NCBI RefSeq assembly: GCF_009765905.1
Contig: NZ_LMUO01000006.1
Span: forward strand, 360,676 to 424,675
Direction: 5' to 3'
Length of the DNA stretch: 64,000 nt
Source: Mucilaginibacter sp. L196
GTDB taxonomy: Bacteria; Bacteroidota; Bacteroidia; Sphingobacteriales; Sphingobacteriaceae
Shown: one piece after another, positions 17,866-26,791 of the stretch
Layout of the letters: the number at the start of each line of letters is the position of its first letter
Position numbering within the stretch: the stretch's first letter is position 1
Translations under genes and position numbers: made by a program
The notes under the pieces: model-generated
Database searches by the model: none
What the model was told of the DNA's origin: nothing
The model's input: only the letters and a program-made list of their open reading frames with translations

Positions 17866-19074
17866 TTAGCTTACTCCCACAGGCAGCAAACGCTCATATA
17901 TATTAAAAAGCTTACTGGTGACTACATTTATATCGTGTTGGTGCTCTATAAGCTCGCGGGCATTTAAACCAACACTGCGGCAAAACTCTTCGTCGGTTAT
18001 GCAGCGTTTTATGGCATCGTAAAACTCGTCGGCATTATTGGCTATTAATATATTCTTGCCGTTCGTAAAATTAATTCCTTCGGCACCGAGTGATGTGGAG
18101 ATAATACATTTTTCCATGGCCATCCCCTCAACAATCTTAACCCTCACCCCTCCGCTGGATAACAGCGGTACGATCATTATGGATTTACTATTCACAAACT
18201 CGAGCGCGTCATCAACTTCGCCGGGGATAAAAATCTTGCCCATCACCTCGTAATCATCAAAACGCTCGGGAATATCATTACCTGCCACATAAAATTTAAC
18301 GGGGAGGTCGCCGTTGGTTAGTTCTTTGTGGAAATTTTCCAGAAACCACTCAATGCCTTCGCGGTTAGGCAACCAATCCAGCGAACCTAGAAAAAACAGA
18401 CTTGGCACCTCGGTTTTGGTATAATCGGGTTTATACTGTTCCAGATTTAAACCTACCGGCAATACATTTACAGGTGTTTCTGTACCATACGATAACATGG
18501 TGGCTTTATCTTGCTCGGTAAATACAATAATTGAGTCTACTTTATTAAGTTGCTCCAACTCGAATTTTTTAATGCGCTTGGCATGCATCCTTAAATACGA
18601 CTTTTTAAACGGGTCATTCTTTTGACCAGCCAAACGCTGCCATACTTGATTTTCGATATTGTGCGCCCGGTAAATAAGCTTTGAATTGCAACTTTTACGA
18701 ACTGCGTTTAAGTACAACGATACCATCAGCCCATCAAACTGCACAATATCATAGTTATTTATACGCACCTCGCGCATCAGCTGGCGCTCAAATTCGGCAT
18801 CGTAATACTTATCAATATTAAAAGATGTTTTACTGAACAGGTTAACAGCCACATCCAAAACCGATACCCGCGTATCAATATCATAAGCACGATAGTTTAT
18901 CTTGCTTATCACATCGTCGTTAGGTTGTTCGTGGTAATTTTTTTTGGAATTTAACGCCACCAACGATACCTCGTGCCCCAGGTTAACAAGGCCTTTAATG
19001 GTATTGTATACCACAATCGGGTATCCGCCATTTTGCGGAAATGGAACACGGTGAGCTAAAATAAGTATCTTCAA
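17866..19074 (-). CDS. glycosyltransferase family 4
   Basis: A 402-residue GT-B glycosyltransferase. The N-terminus MKILILAHRVPFPQNGGYPIV carries the Gly-rich acceptor-side loop. The C-terminal half has LFLGSLDWLPNREGIEWFLE, then VPLLSSGGVRVKIVEGMAMEK, which holds the conserved second Glu of the EX7E pattern, and CIISTSLGAEGI. It probably adds a sugar to a surface polysaccharide or lipid carrier on the cytoplasmic side. It sits alone between gcvT and rnhB, not in a glycan cluster, so the product is unknown. Confidence 0.85.
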   Translation of the reverse strand: MKILILAHRVPFPQNGGYPIVVYNTIKGLVNLGHEVSLVALNSKKNYHEQPNDDVISKINYRAYDIDTRVSVLDVAVNLFSKTSFNIDKYYDAEFERQLMREVRINNYDIVQFDGLMVSLYLNAVRKSCNSKLIYRAHNIENQVWQRLAGQKNDPFKKSYLRMHAKRIKKFELEQLNKVDSIIVFTEQDKATMLSYGTETPVNVLPVGLNLEQYKPDYTKTEVPSLFFLGSLDWLPNREGIEWFLENFHKELTNGDLPVKFYVAGNDIPERFDDYEVMGKIFIPGEVDDALEFVNSKSIMIVPLLSSGGVRVKIVEGMAMEKCIISTSLGAEGINFTNGKNILIANNADEFYDAIKRCITDEEFCRSVGLNARELIEHQHDINVVTSKLFNIYERLLPVGVS

Positions 19075-19117
19075 ACTTAATTGGTTTCCAACAAAAATAC
19101 CATCTGTAACGACTATA

Positions 19118-19729
19118 TCAAAGTCCCTCGGGAAAAATAGTTAATTGCGGCTTGCTTACTGTAAAAGTACGGCGATGATATGGCGTAAAACCTAATTCCA
19201 ATACTGTATTACGGTGTTTTATGGTTGGATAGCCTTTATTGGTGTGCCAGTTGTATTCAGGATGTTCTTCGGCAATTTGCTTCATGTAATCATCGCGATA
19301 GGTTTTGGCTAATATAGATGCCGCCGCGATACTTAAATACTTGGCATCGCCCTCCACAATACATTGGTGGGGCGTGTCCTGATATTTATTAAAGCGGTTA
19401 CCGTCGATAATTAAGAATTCGGGTTTCAAATGCAGTTTATCAATAGCACGGTGCATGGCTAAAAAAGAAGCGTTCAGGATGTTGATCTCGTCTATCTCCA
19501 CATTATCAACCGAGGCTATGGCATAAGCAATCGCTTTTTCCTCTATCTCTTTACGGAGCTGGTAGCGTACATTATCAGATAATTGCTTAGAATCGTTTAG
19601 CAATTCGTGCTCAAAGTTATGCGGAAGGATTACCGCGGCAGCAAATACCGGCCCGGCAAGGCACCCACGACCAGCTTCATCGCATCCGGCTTCAATCAAA
19701 TCAAATTGGTATCTTGCTAATAACATCAA
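19118..19729 (-). CDS. rnhB: ribonuclease HII
   Basis: A 203-residue endonuclease that cuts RNA in RNA-DNA hybrids and removes single ribonucleotides from DNA. The active-site signature [14 protein letters not shown] at residues 15-28 carries Asp and Glu. LNDSKQLSD and the later LIIDGN hold further conserved positions, with HTNKGYPT near the C-terminus. Length is standard for RnhB. Two neighbouring Met codons (19729 and 19726) cannot be separated; the difference is one residue. Confidence 0.95.
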   Translation of the reverse strand: MMLLARYQFDLIEAGCDEAGRGCLAGPVFAAAVILPHNFEHELLNDSKQLSDNVRYQLRKEIEEKAIAYAIASVDNVEIDEINILNASFLAMHRAIDKLHLKPEFLIIDGNRFNKYQDTPHQCIVEGDAKYLSIAAASILAKTYRDDYMKQIAEEHPEYNWHTNKGYPTIKHRNTVLELGFTPYHRRTFTVSKPQLTIFPEGL

Positions 19730-19796
19730 CAGCTAGTTTTTCAAATATCCGTTTTTTAAAATTGAGGATTTAGGGGTGTGGAAAAGATGTGAGGAA

Positions 19797-19865
19797 AAAT
19801 TACTCACCCGGCTACGCTTCGCTGGCCGACTCTCTCTTTCGCTGCGCGACAAAGAGGTGAAAAAT
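19797..19865. repeat. interspersed repeat, family F copy 1 (GGGTGAGTAA ... CTCTTT)
   Basis: Read on the minus strand this matches the blocks at 63142-63200 and 63307-63372: CTCTTT, a short hairpin, GAGAGAGTCGGCCAGCGAAG, then CGTAGCCGGGTGAGTAA. Intergenic between rnhB and the globin gene. Confidence 0.6.
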
Positions 19866-20023
19866 ACAAGTCCAATTTCCTTCCTTTCTTGCGTTCCTTT
19901 TTCTTTGCAAACGAATGTAAGAAGCGCACAAGAATGAAAAATAAATTATAAGATTTGGGTTGACGAATCATCAATTTATTAGGCGATTTTATTATTCATA
20001 ACTATATTTAAAAAAATAAGACC

Positions 20024-20500
20024 ATGATGGATAATAAACCTATTCCTTCGCTTTACGAATGGGCGGGGGGAATGCCCATATTTATAGAACTGTTTGATAA
20101 GTTTTATGATAAGGTATTAGCTGACGATATATTGGAACCAGTTTTTAAGCATATGTCACCAGAGCACCGGTTGCATGTAGCTCATTTTGTGGCCGAGGTG
20201 CTGGGCGGCCCTAAATTGTATAGCGAAAGTGAGGGTAGCCATTTCGAAATGATACGCCACCATCTTTCAAAACACCTTACCCAACAGCACCGCCAGCGCT
20301 GGATGGAACTGCTGCTACAAACTGCCGACGAGTTAAAACTCCCCGACGACCCCGAATTTCGTTCGGCATTTTTAGCTTATCTGGAATGGGGAACGCGAAT
20401 TGCCGTCATCAATTCAAATATGGATAACATCACCGAACCAACGGATATACCTATGCCTAAATGGGGTTGGGGAGTGCCTGGTGGGCCTTTTCAAGGATAA
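20024..20500 (+). CDS. group II truncated hemoglobin
   Basis: A 158-residue 2/2 globin. The pattern LYEWAGGMPIFIELFDKFYDKV is the typical helix A-B/E start. VFKHMSPEHRLHVAHFVAEVLGGPKLY and GSHFEMIRHHLSKHLTQQHRQRWMELL contain the proximal His region (IRHH) and the conserved Trp in the G helix. Such globins bind oxygen or nitric oxide and may relieve nitrosative or oxidative stress. An extra C-terminal tail rich in Pro, Trp and Gly (MPKWGWGVPGGPFQG) is present. It is monocistronic, divergent from rnhB. Confidence 0.85.
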   Translation: MMDNKPIPSLYEWAGGMPIFIELFDKFYDKVLADDILEPVFKHMSPEHRLHVAHFVAEVLGGPKLYSESEGSHFEMIRHHLSKHLTQQHRQRWMELLLQTADELKLPDDPEFRSAFLAYLEWGTRIAVINSNMDNITEPTDIPMPKWGWGVPGGPFQG

Positions 20501-20581
20501 CTTAAGGTTGATTAGTTTGCTGCTTCGCCGCACGAGAGCTCTTCTCAGTCCTGCTCAAAACGAAATGGTAGAGATTGTGTT

Positions 20582-21817
20582 CTAAAATATCCGTAGCGTA
20601 AGCAAGGTAATATCATCAATAGCCTTTCCTTTTGTAACATGGTTAACATGCTCGAGCAGGGTTTGGTTGAAACTATCGGGCGACGCGTTGCCGTGCTGTA
20701 ACACAAATTTTAACAACTTTTCCTCGTTCCAGCTTTTGGGGCCTTGTGATTCGTAGTCCATTAAGCCATCGGTATAGTTGAATATCAAACTACCGGGATC
20801 AATATCTATTTCGCCCTGATTTAAGAATGGCAGCTCTTCAAAAGCACCTATCATAGTAGTACCTAACTTAAGCGGGATAGCCTCTCCATTTGAATATAAA
20901 ATCGCGGGGTTGTGACCGGCATTTATATAGTTAAGTAAACGTGTTTTTTGATTGTATTTGGCTAAAAAGAGCGTAATAAAGCGTTCGCCTTTGGTATTGT
21001 TGAGTACAATTTTATTAAGGCGCTCAATAATATTGGTCAGGTCGTCCTCCACCGTGGCCCAGGCATGCAAACTGGCCTGAAAATTAGCCATCAGCAATGC
21101 GGCCGAAATCCCTTTTCCCGAAACATCGGCTATGCACCAGATAAATTCATCCTCGTTCAGGCGGATAAAGTCGAAATAATCGCCGCCAATATTTTGGTGA
21201 GGCAGATACCGGGCATCAATCTCAACGCCATCATCTTTATGTATCCGGATGGGTACCAGCATATTCTGCACCTCAACGGCAAGCTCCATCTCGCGCTCAA
21301 AACGTTCTGTTTGTAAACGCTCCCTGAATAAACGTTTATTTTCGAGCGCAACCAGCACCACATTTATAAGGGTTTGTATAAAGTTGAGGTCGTTGTTCAA
21401 CATCTCGGGCGAGCTGTTGAAATCGCCTATAAACGCGTAAGCAAGCGCCTTGTTTTTATGGTAGATAGGGATGAAGTAATCGTATGTTTTTAGTATCGGG
21501 TCGGAGTGGCTAGCAACCGGAGTGGCTGTTTTAAATTTGCTTAGATCGGTGCAAATGCGATGCAATACACTTACCGGTTCAATGGCGCCGCCATACTTTG
21601 ATATGCAGATAAAATTTTCATCATCCTCAATCAAAAACCTGAATTTCCCTACTTGCAGATAACTCTGCAAAATAACCTCGAGCATTTGCACCAATACTGG
21701 TGTAGCTATGTTTTTATTGATGGCCCTGGTTACTTCGAGCAGCGAGTTTAATTCCGACTGCCTCTTAAGCAGTAATCTAATCAGTTCATCTTCGCCAGAC
21801 TTATCGATATTTTGCAT
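20582..21817 (-). CDS. GAF-like sensor and PP2C-type SpoIIE protein phosphatase
   Basis: A 411-residue signalling protein. Residues about 1-25 look coiled, 25-170 form a GAF-like sensory region, and about 185-411 form a SpoIIE/RsbU phosphatase domain. Metal-ligand motifs are QNIGGDYFDFIRL, CIADVSGKGISAALLMANFQASL, NAGHNPAILY, FNYTDGLMDYE and DDITLLTLRIF. In the family such phosphatases dephosphorylate anti-anti-sigma proteins in partner-switching pathways. No partner (STAS or anti-sigma kinase) is encoded beside it, so its target is unknown. Confidence 0.88.
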   Translation of the reverse strand: MQNIDKSGEDELIRLLLKRQSELNSLLEVTRAINKNIATPVLVQMLEVILQSYLQVGKFRFLIEDDENFICISKYGGAIEPVSVLHRICTDLSKFKTATPVASHSDPILKTYDYFIPIYHKNKALAYAFIGDFNSSPEMLNNDLNFIQTLINVVLVALENKRLFRERLQTERFEREMELAVEVQNMLVPIRIHKDDGVEIDARYLPHQNIGGDYFDFIRLNEDEFIWCIADVSGKGISAALLMANFQASLHAWATVEDDLTNIIERLNKIVLNNTKGERFITLFLAKYNQKTRLLNYINAGHNPAILYSNGEAIPLKLGTTMIGAFEELPFLNQGEIDIDPGSLIFNYTDGLMDYESQGPKSWNEEKLLKFVLQHGNASPDSFNQTLLEHVNHVTKGKAIDDITLLTLRIF

Positions 21818-22013
21818 TTATTGGGCAGTATAGATAAGGTTTAAATTTTCAGACACCCCTGTGTTTAATGAATTACCTGTCAAAGATACCATTAACAGAT
21901 TGTTTAATATTAATAAAAGCCTCCATTCATTTTTTTGTTTTAACAGAAGAGAAGCGTGGGGGTTAAAGATCATATAGTTTATAAACAGAACAGCCTAAAA
22001 TAAAGAATAATTT

Positions 22014-23171
22014 TCAAATTCGTGTATTTTGAGATTTAATATCAAAAGCATCGCGCAAACCGGTGGTTACCAGATTAAAAGAATAAACCAAAAACATAAT
22101 GGCGAGCCCCGGCAGCACTGCTAAATACGCCGCATCCATCACAATATAAGCGTAATTTTCCCGGATCATACTACCCCATGTTGGCATTGGCGGTTGCGCC
22201 CCGAAACCCAGGAAGCTAAGCCCGGCCTCCAGCAATATAGCCGTAGCAAAATTTGATGCCGCCAGCACCAGAATTGGCCCGATAATATTAGGCAAAATAT
22301 GCCTGATAATAATACGTGCATTACCAAAACCCATTGAACGTGCTGCTTCAACGTATTCCACCTGTTTTAAGCTGATCACTTGTCCCCTTACCAATCTGGC
22401 TACCTCAACCCACATGGAAAGGCCAACAGCTACAAAAATTTCCCATAAACCTTTGCCCAATGCAAACGATATGGCAATAACCAGCAACAAGGCTGGCAAT
22501 GCCCAAAGTATGTTCATCAGCCAGCTTAACGAGGCATCAAGCCAACCGCCAAAGTAGCCCGCGATCGCGCCGATGCTTACACCCAGTAACATACTGATGA
22601 GTACCGACATTAAACCGACAGATAAAGATACCCGTGTGCCTAGTAACAGCCTGCTCAGCATATCGCGCCCATAAATATCGGTACCGAACCAAAAGGTTTT
22701 GCGTGTGATCTGTTTGCTAACGATTTGGTTTTTTAATACGGAGAGATTGCTTATTTGGGCAGATGCATGCTTTTGCCCGGTGGCGACTTCAACAATACTG
22801 TAAGCTTTTTTTTCGGGCTTATCTTCATCGCCGATATATTGGTTGATGTAGATGGAATCTTTGGCGAAGTAGTAACCGGTTATGGGTATTTCATGATAAA
22901 AGCTGGTTTGTCCCGATAGCATTTTGGTGAAGATGCTGGCGGTATCTACAGGCTCCGATTTACGGATATTGAGGAACATGAATTTAGATCCCGGTTTTTT
23001 GAGGCTGAGCTGGATAGCCATGTTATTGGCATCGGGCGTGGAATCGGGCATGATGAGATAGCCCAATATGGCAACCAACGCGGTGATGATGATAAACACT
23101 AAACCCGCCATAGCAGATTTATTGCGTTTAAATGTTTTCCAGGTGCGTTGGGATGGGGTGAGCTCGGGCAT
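22014..23171 (-). CDS. peptide-type ABC transporter permease (DppC/OppC-like)
   Basis: A 385-residue inner-membrane permease. The N-terminal KTFKRNKSAMAGLVFIIITALVAIL is the OppC_N segment, and the BPD_transp_1 domain covers about 190-385. GTDIYGRDMLSRLLLGTRVSL and the EAA loop region VEAARSMGFGNARIIIRHILPN are clear. Between them, about residues 45-170, lies an unusually long extracytoplasmic insert, which I have seen in Bacteroidota homologues. No partner permease, ATPase or binding protein lies nearby, so the transporter is assembled from scattered genes and the substrate is unknown. Confidence 0.85.
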   Translation of the reverse strand: MPELTPSQRTWKTFKRNKSAMAGLVFIIITALVAILGYLIMPDSTPDANNMAIQLSLKKPGSKFMFLNIRKSEPVDTASIFTKMLSGQTSFYHEIPITGYYFAKDSIYINQYIGDEDKPEKKAYSIVEVATGQKHASAQISNLSVLKNQIVSKQITRKTFWFGTDIYGRDMLSRLLLGTRVSLSVGLMSVLISMLLGVSIGAIAGYFGGWLDASLSWLMNILWALPALLLVIAISFALGKGLWEIFVAVGLSMWVEVARLVRGQVISLKQVEYVEAARSMGFGNARIIIRHILPNIIGPILVLAASNFATAILLEAGLSFLGFGAQPPMPTWGSMIRENYAYIVMDAAYLAVLPGLAIMFLVYSFNLVTTGLRDAFDIKSQNTRI

Positions 23172-23260
23172 TAGCCACTAATTTCATGAATTTAATTGGG
23201 ATGTGGCGAATATAATACCCTTGCTGTCGCACCCATTCCGCGTGTGCCAGCAGAAGGGTA

Positions 23261-25159
23261 TTACAGTTTATTTACGCTATCCTTTAATTGTTCAAGAAAT
23301 AAAAAGTAGTCATTTTTTGTATCCGTCCCTTTAAAGGTATCAAAAATAAGATTTTTGAATTGTTCCAATATCTTTGAAATATCTTGATTATCAACTATCC
23401 CGTTCGACTTAACCCATGATTGTATTTCAGCTAAAATCCCAACATTTGATTCAATTACCGGATTTGTAAGTAACAGAGGATTGTCGATTTTTAGTTTATT
23501 TACAACTTTTCCTATGTGTTCAGATGTTAAAAAATCCTCTCCAGTAATGATGGAGGCATTAGAATAAATTTCATTATATCTTTTCCAAACACCATAAATA
23601 CGCTCTTTTTTAAATTCTTTTTGTTTCTCTATAGCAGCTTTATCATTATCACTTATGACTATACATTTTTTATTTGTAAGTTCAAATATTGGAGTGATAT
23701 TTTTTATGCTTTTCACACCAGTGGCGCTACTAATTCCAATCTTATTTAATGCATCTTTAAGCTCAGCTTTTTCCTTTGTAAGATGTTTCAATGCTGTTTT
23801 AAAGAGCTTTTTATCTCTCCAGCCCTCAAATAAGATATTTTTTTCTTTAAGCTGATCATAAATGCTATATCCTAAAGCTTTGTATAAAACCTCTTCTTCT
23901 ATAATATTATCCTCTTGCGTTATTTCTAATTGAGTTACTTCCTCAACTTTTTTTACAATATAATGCCTGGAAATGTTTTCTTTATCTATAAGAAATATCG
24001 AATGGGTGCTTGCTAAAATATAATTGTTTTTCGAGATGTTTATCAATTCATCCCTTAAACTTCGTACACCTGATGGATGTAATCCCATATCAGGTTCATC
24101 TATTACAATCACTGTGTTAGAAAGATCTTTGTTTTTATCATTTACTGATAACATTAATAAAAATGTCACAAAACGCTTAAATCCATCACTTCTTTGATTT
24201 AGACTAAAATTATTTTTCTCCTTAATCCCAGCATCAATTTCCTCTCCATTAGGAGATAAAAAGAATGATATATAATCATATTCTTTCCAAACAGCTCTAA
24301 AATGTTTAGTTCCGTGATCGGCTACTCTATCTAATAAATTACGTATTTTATTTTTACTGCCAACCTGAGCATTGGTTATTTCTTTTGTAATATCTTTTAT
24401 TCCGGCAATCTTAAAAAGATTTTTTAACGGTATACATGTATCAGGGTCAGCAGCAAATTCATCTATATTAATAGTTGCCGGCAGTAAATTTGATTCATCA
24501 TATTGCCAATACATAAGTGTTGGAATTTTCGCTTTCACAATCTGCTTAATTTCAGAACCTATCAATGTATGAAGTTCCGAAATATTCGCTGTTGTATAAC
24601 TTTCGGCGATAATACTTTCAACTCCTTCTGTATCGATAAATAAAGCATTGTCAACTGTAATATTTTCTGTCGCATTAGGCTTAATATAACTCTTGTTTTT
24701 TTTTATAAAGTTTAAAAGCTTAAATTTTGAGTCTAATGTCCAATATGAATATGCTTTTGATTTATCTAAAATGTTTATTCTATACAAACCTTCATATTGA
24801 AGTTTACAAAATTCTAATAAAGTATATTCTGACTTGCCGTCTGTTATTATTTTCTTGTCTCTATTTTTTAAATATATAGTGGCAGAAATATTTTTGTATA
24901 CCTGTTGAATTTCTTCCTGATTTAAATTAAAAATATACCTAACATACGCTTCAACTATCGACCTTTCTTCTGGAAGAGGCTCCCTTATATCTTCATCTGA
25001 TGGCTCAATGTCTGGAGCTAATAATGAAAGTGCTTTCAGAATATTAGTCTTTCCACTTTCATTCTTACCGACTAATATTCTAAAGCTATTATTTGAGAAA
25101 TCAACGTCCAGTTCTTTTATTGACCTGAAATTTTTAATACTGACTTTTTTTAGGATCAT
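23261..25159 (-). CDS. OLD-like ATPase with C-terminal TOPRIM domain
   Basis: A 632-residue protein with an SMC/RecF-type ATPase. Walker A GKNESGKTNILKAL is at about residues 31-44. NFSLNQRSDGFKRFVTFLLML serves as the signature region, VIVIDEPDMGLHPSG as Walker B, and ASTHSIFLID follows. The C-terminal half shows TOPRIM-like motifs: ILFEGWRDKKLF (Glu) and CIVISDNDKAAIEK (Asp-x-Asp). This layout is that of OLD family nucleases, some of which act in phage defence. The DNA is visibly AT-richer than its neighbours, with many Lys, Asn and Ile codons, which suggests acquisition. No partner gene lies beside it. Confidence 0.8.
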   Translation of the reverse strand: MILKKVSIKNFRSIKELDVDFSNNSFRILVGKNESGKTNILKALSLLAPDIEPSDEDIREPLPEERSIVEAYVRYIFNLNQEEIQQVYKNISATIYLKNRDKKIITDGKSEYTLLEFCKLQYEGLYRINILDKSKAYSYWTLDSKFKLLNFIKKNKSYIKPNATENITVDNALFIDTEGVESIIAESYTTANISELHTLIGSEIKQIVKAKIPTLMYWQYDESNLLPATINIDEFAADPDTCIPLKNLFKIAGIKDITKEITNAQVGSKNKIRNLLDRVADHGTKHFRAVWKEYDYISFFLSPNGEEIDAGIKEKNNFSLNQRSDGFKRFVTFLLMLSVNDKNKDLSNTVIVIDEPDMGLHPSGVRSLRDELINISKNNYILASTHSIFLIDKENISRHYIVKKVEEVTQLEITQEDNIIEEEVLYKALGYSIYDQLKEKNILFEGWRDKKLFKTALKHLTKEKAELKDALNKIGISSATGVKSIKNITPIFELTNKKCIVISDNDKAAIEKQKEFKKERIYGVWKRYNEIYSNASIITGEDFLTSEHIGKVVNKLKIDNPLLLTNPVIESNVGILAEIQSWVKSNGIVDNQDISKILEQFKNLIFDTFKGTDTKNDYFLFLEQLKDSVNKL

Positions 25160-25233
25160 GTGATAGGATAAGTATATTAGTATAAATATACATGCATATC
25201 TTTCATTTCCAAATTGGTTGCTAAAATTCTCCC

Positions 25234-25320
25234 GCTACCGCAAGCGTCCCGATTGTGGTTTATGCTTTTCTATTGAACTTATTATATACTTGCATGTTTG
25301 CCACAAGCGCTTGCGGTAGC
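25234..25320. repeat. inverted repeat, family D copy 1 (GCTACCGCAAGCG)
   Basis: GCTACCGCAAGCG at 25234-25246 pairs exactly with CGCTTGCGGTAGC at 25308-25320 around a 61-bp loop. A related element lies at 47519-47618 (TACCGCATACGTCCCGCTTG). Confidence 0.75.
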
Positions 25321-25344
25321 AAAAAAGCTGGCATGGTGAAGAAC

Positions 25345-25383
25345 ATACCCCTTGCCCCTCTCGAGAGGGGAACTGATTTGCAT
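25345..25383. repeat. palindromic repeat, family C copy 1 (CCCCTCTCGAGAGGGG)
   Basis: GAACATACCCCTTG followed by the perfect palindrome CCCCTCTCGAGAGGGG and AACTG. The same unit occurs in reverse at 46130-46163 and, with an insertion, at 55760-55808. Confidence 0.8.
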
Positions 25384-25432
25384 GGTGGTGATTTTGGTAC
25401 AGAAACACGCATAAACCCAACAAAATAGGGTG

Positions 25433-25658
25433 CTTTTATGGGTTAAAAGCTATAATTTTTGTTAAAAAATGGCATAAAAACAGTGAAAAACGTGTGTTTT
25501 TTGATGTTTTTAGGGCATATTTTGGGTGTTTTTGGGGTAAAAACGGCTCAATTTGGCATGTAATAACCGCCTTTTTAGGGGCTTTTAGGGCGTTTTTGGG
25601 GCTGAAAGTGTTTCAAATGTACCAACTGTTTCATGTGTACCGTGGTACAGTACGGCAG
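25433..25658 (-). repeat. 226-bp dispersed element, copy 1
   Basis: This block aligns end to end, by eye at roughly three-quarters identity, with the reverse complement of 46177-46402. Shared landmarks in the + orientation are GGTTAAAAGCT, AAAAATGGCA, GTGTTTTTTGATGTTTTTAG, AAAAACGGC, CCTTTTTA and CCGTGGTACAGTACGG. It begins directly after the stop of the leftward glycosyltransferase gene, so in the transcript it would be a 3' extension. In that sense it is rich in CCCnAAAAAC motifs. The frame open in this copy is not open in the other, so it is non-coding. Confidence 0.8.
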
Positions 25659-25660
25659 GG

Positions 25661-26791
25661 TTACCTAACCGTCCTGCCCTTCCAAACGTACTTTTTGGTG
25701 TTGCCAATTAAGCCCACATACACAAAGTAAACGATGTGTATGGGCGATAGCAGGAACAGCAACCATATCAGCCCCCTGCGCTTAAAAAACGCCGTTACCG
25801 GCAGCAGGAATATGGCCTCGAAGATGAACTTCAACCCATATTGCAGCAGGAACAGGTAGAAGAACCTGACATCAAAAAAGCTTAGTATACCGTTTACCAG
25901 TATCAGCACATTAAACAACCAGATACCTACGGCAAGGGCCACTATTTTTTTGTCTTTATACTTGGTAGATTTGGATGCCCAGCGGCGGCGCTGGTTTAAG
26001 AATTCCTTTAAGTTTGCCTTAGCGTGAGTGTATACAATGGCTTCGGGTAGCTTCAGGAAGGCGATTTTATCAGCATATTTTTCAGCTACTTTTTGCAGTA
26101 GTAGTTCATCATCACCGGATGCTAGTTCATCAATGCCTTTGAACCCTCCTACCTCGTAAAACACATCCTTACGATAAGCGAAATTAGCGCCATTACAGGT
26201 TGATGCCTTGTTATTACCAATGAACGACGCGCCCATGGCTACCAGGTAACCAAACTCTAAAGTTTGCAGGTTTTCAAACAGGCTTTTCTCCTCAAAATAG
26301 GTTACCGGGGACGAGATCATTACCGGGTTCCGGGTTTCATAATAATTCACAATGGATGATAGCCATTGCGGGCCCATGCGACAATCGGCATCGGTAGCCA
26401 CCATTAGCTCTCCGGTTGATTGGTTGATGGCTTCGGCAATTGCTTTCTTTTTGTAGGAGTTGAGGGGCTTATCCTCGTTCAATTGTAATAGCTTGATGCC
26501 TTGTGGGGCATAGCTGCGGATAATATCTGCTGTACGATCGGTAGAGTGATCATCAACAATAATAACTTCCATCAGGTGTTTGGGGAAATCCTGCACTAAA
26601 ATATCATCGATAGTTAGGGCTATTTTTTCCTCCTCATTACGGGCAGCGATGAGCACGGTTACTTTGGTTTTAAAATCAACTACATCCAGTTTAGGCCGTT
26701 TTAAATTCGACCAGCCTTTTATCAAATAAATAAGTACTAACAGGTACAAGCCGGTTAGCGATAGAGAGATAATACTATACGTTACGATCAA
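25661..26791 (-). CDS. membrane-bound glycosyltransferase family 2
   Basis: A 376-residue enzyme. An N-terminal transmembrane helix (about 5-25) is followed by a GT-A domain: VTVLIAARNEEEKI, EVIIVDDHSTD, ATDADCRM (the Asp-x-Asp metal site), SGDDELLLQK and QRRRW, the Q-x2-RW signature of processive GT2 enzymes. Three or four transmembrane helices close the C-terminus. It probably extends or initiates a lipid-linked or exported glycan. It overlaps the upstream flippase-like gene by 17 bp, and the two likely act together. Its stop codon abuts a 226-bp dispersed element. Confidence 0.88.
   Translation of the reverse strand: MIVTYSIISLSLTGLYLLVLIYLIKGWSNLKRPKLDVVDFKTKVTVLIAARNEEEKIALTIDDILVQDFPKHLMEVIIVDDHSTDRTADIIRSYAPQGIKLLQLNEDKPLNSYKKKAIAEAINQSTGELMVATDADCRMGPQWLSSIVNYYETRNPVMISSPVTYFEEKSLFENLQTLEFGYLVAMGASFIGNNKASTCNGANFAYRKDVFYEVGGFKGIDELASGDDELLLQKVAEKYADKIAFLKLPEAIVYTHAKANLKEFLNQRRRWASKSTKYKDKKIVALAVGIWLFNVLILVNGILSFFDVRFFYLFLLQYGLKFIFEAIFLLPVTAFFKRRGLIWLLFLLSPIHIVYFVYVGLIGNTKKYVWKGRTVR

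Larger units (their letters stand above)
25160..25432. other. intergenic spacer upstream of the OLD-like gene
   Basis: No supported gene. It carries a family D hairpin (25234-25320) and a family C palindrome (about 25345-25383), then runs into the 226-bp element. The short reverse ORF here is made of repeat sequence. Confidence 0.6.

Noticed and set aside
23261..25159. Complete two-gene defence system such as Gabija or PARIS
   Set aside because: Only the ATPase/TOPRIM protein is present; no helicase or second subunit lies within several kilobases, so I kept it as a single OLD-like gene.
25494..25730. 78-residue + strand ORF over the 226-bp element
   Set aside because: The matching frame in the second copy of the element has stops, and the ORF runs into the antisense of the glycosyltransferase gene.
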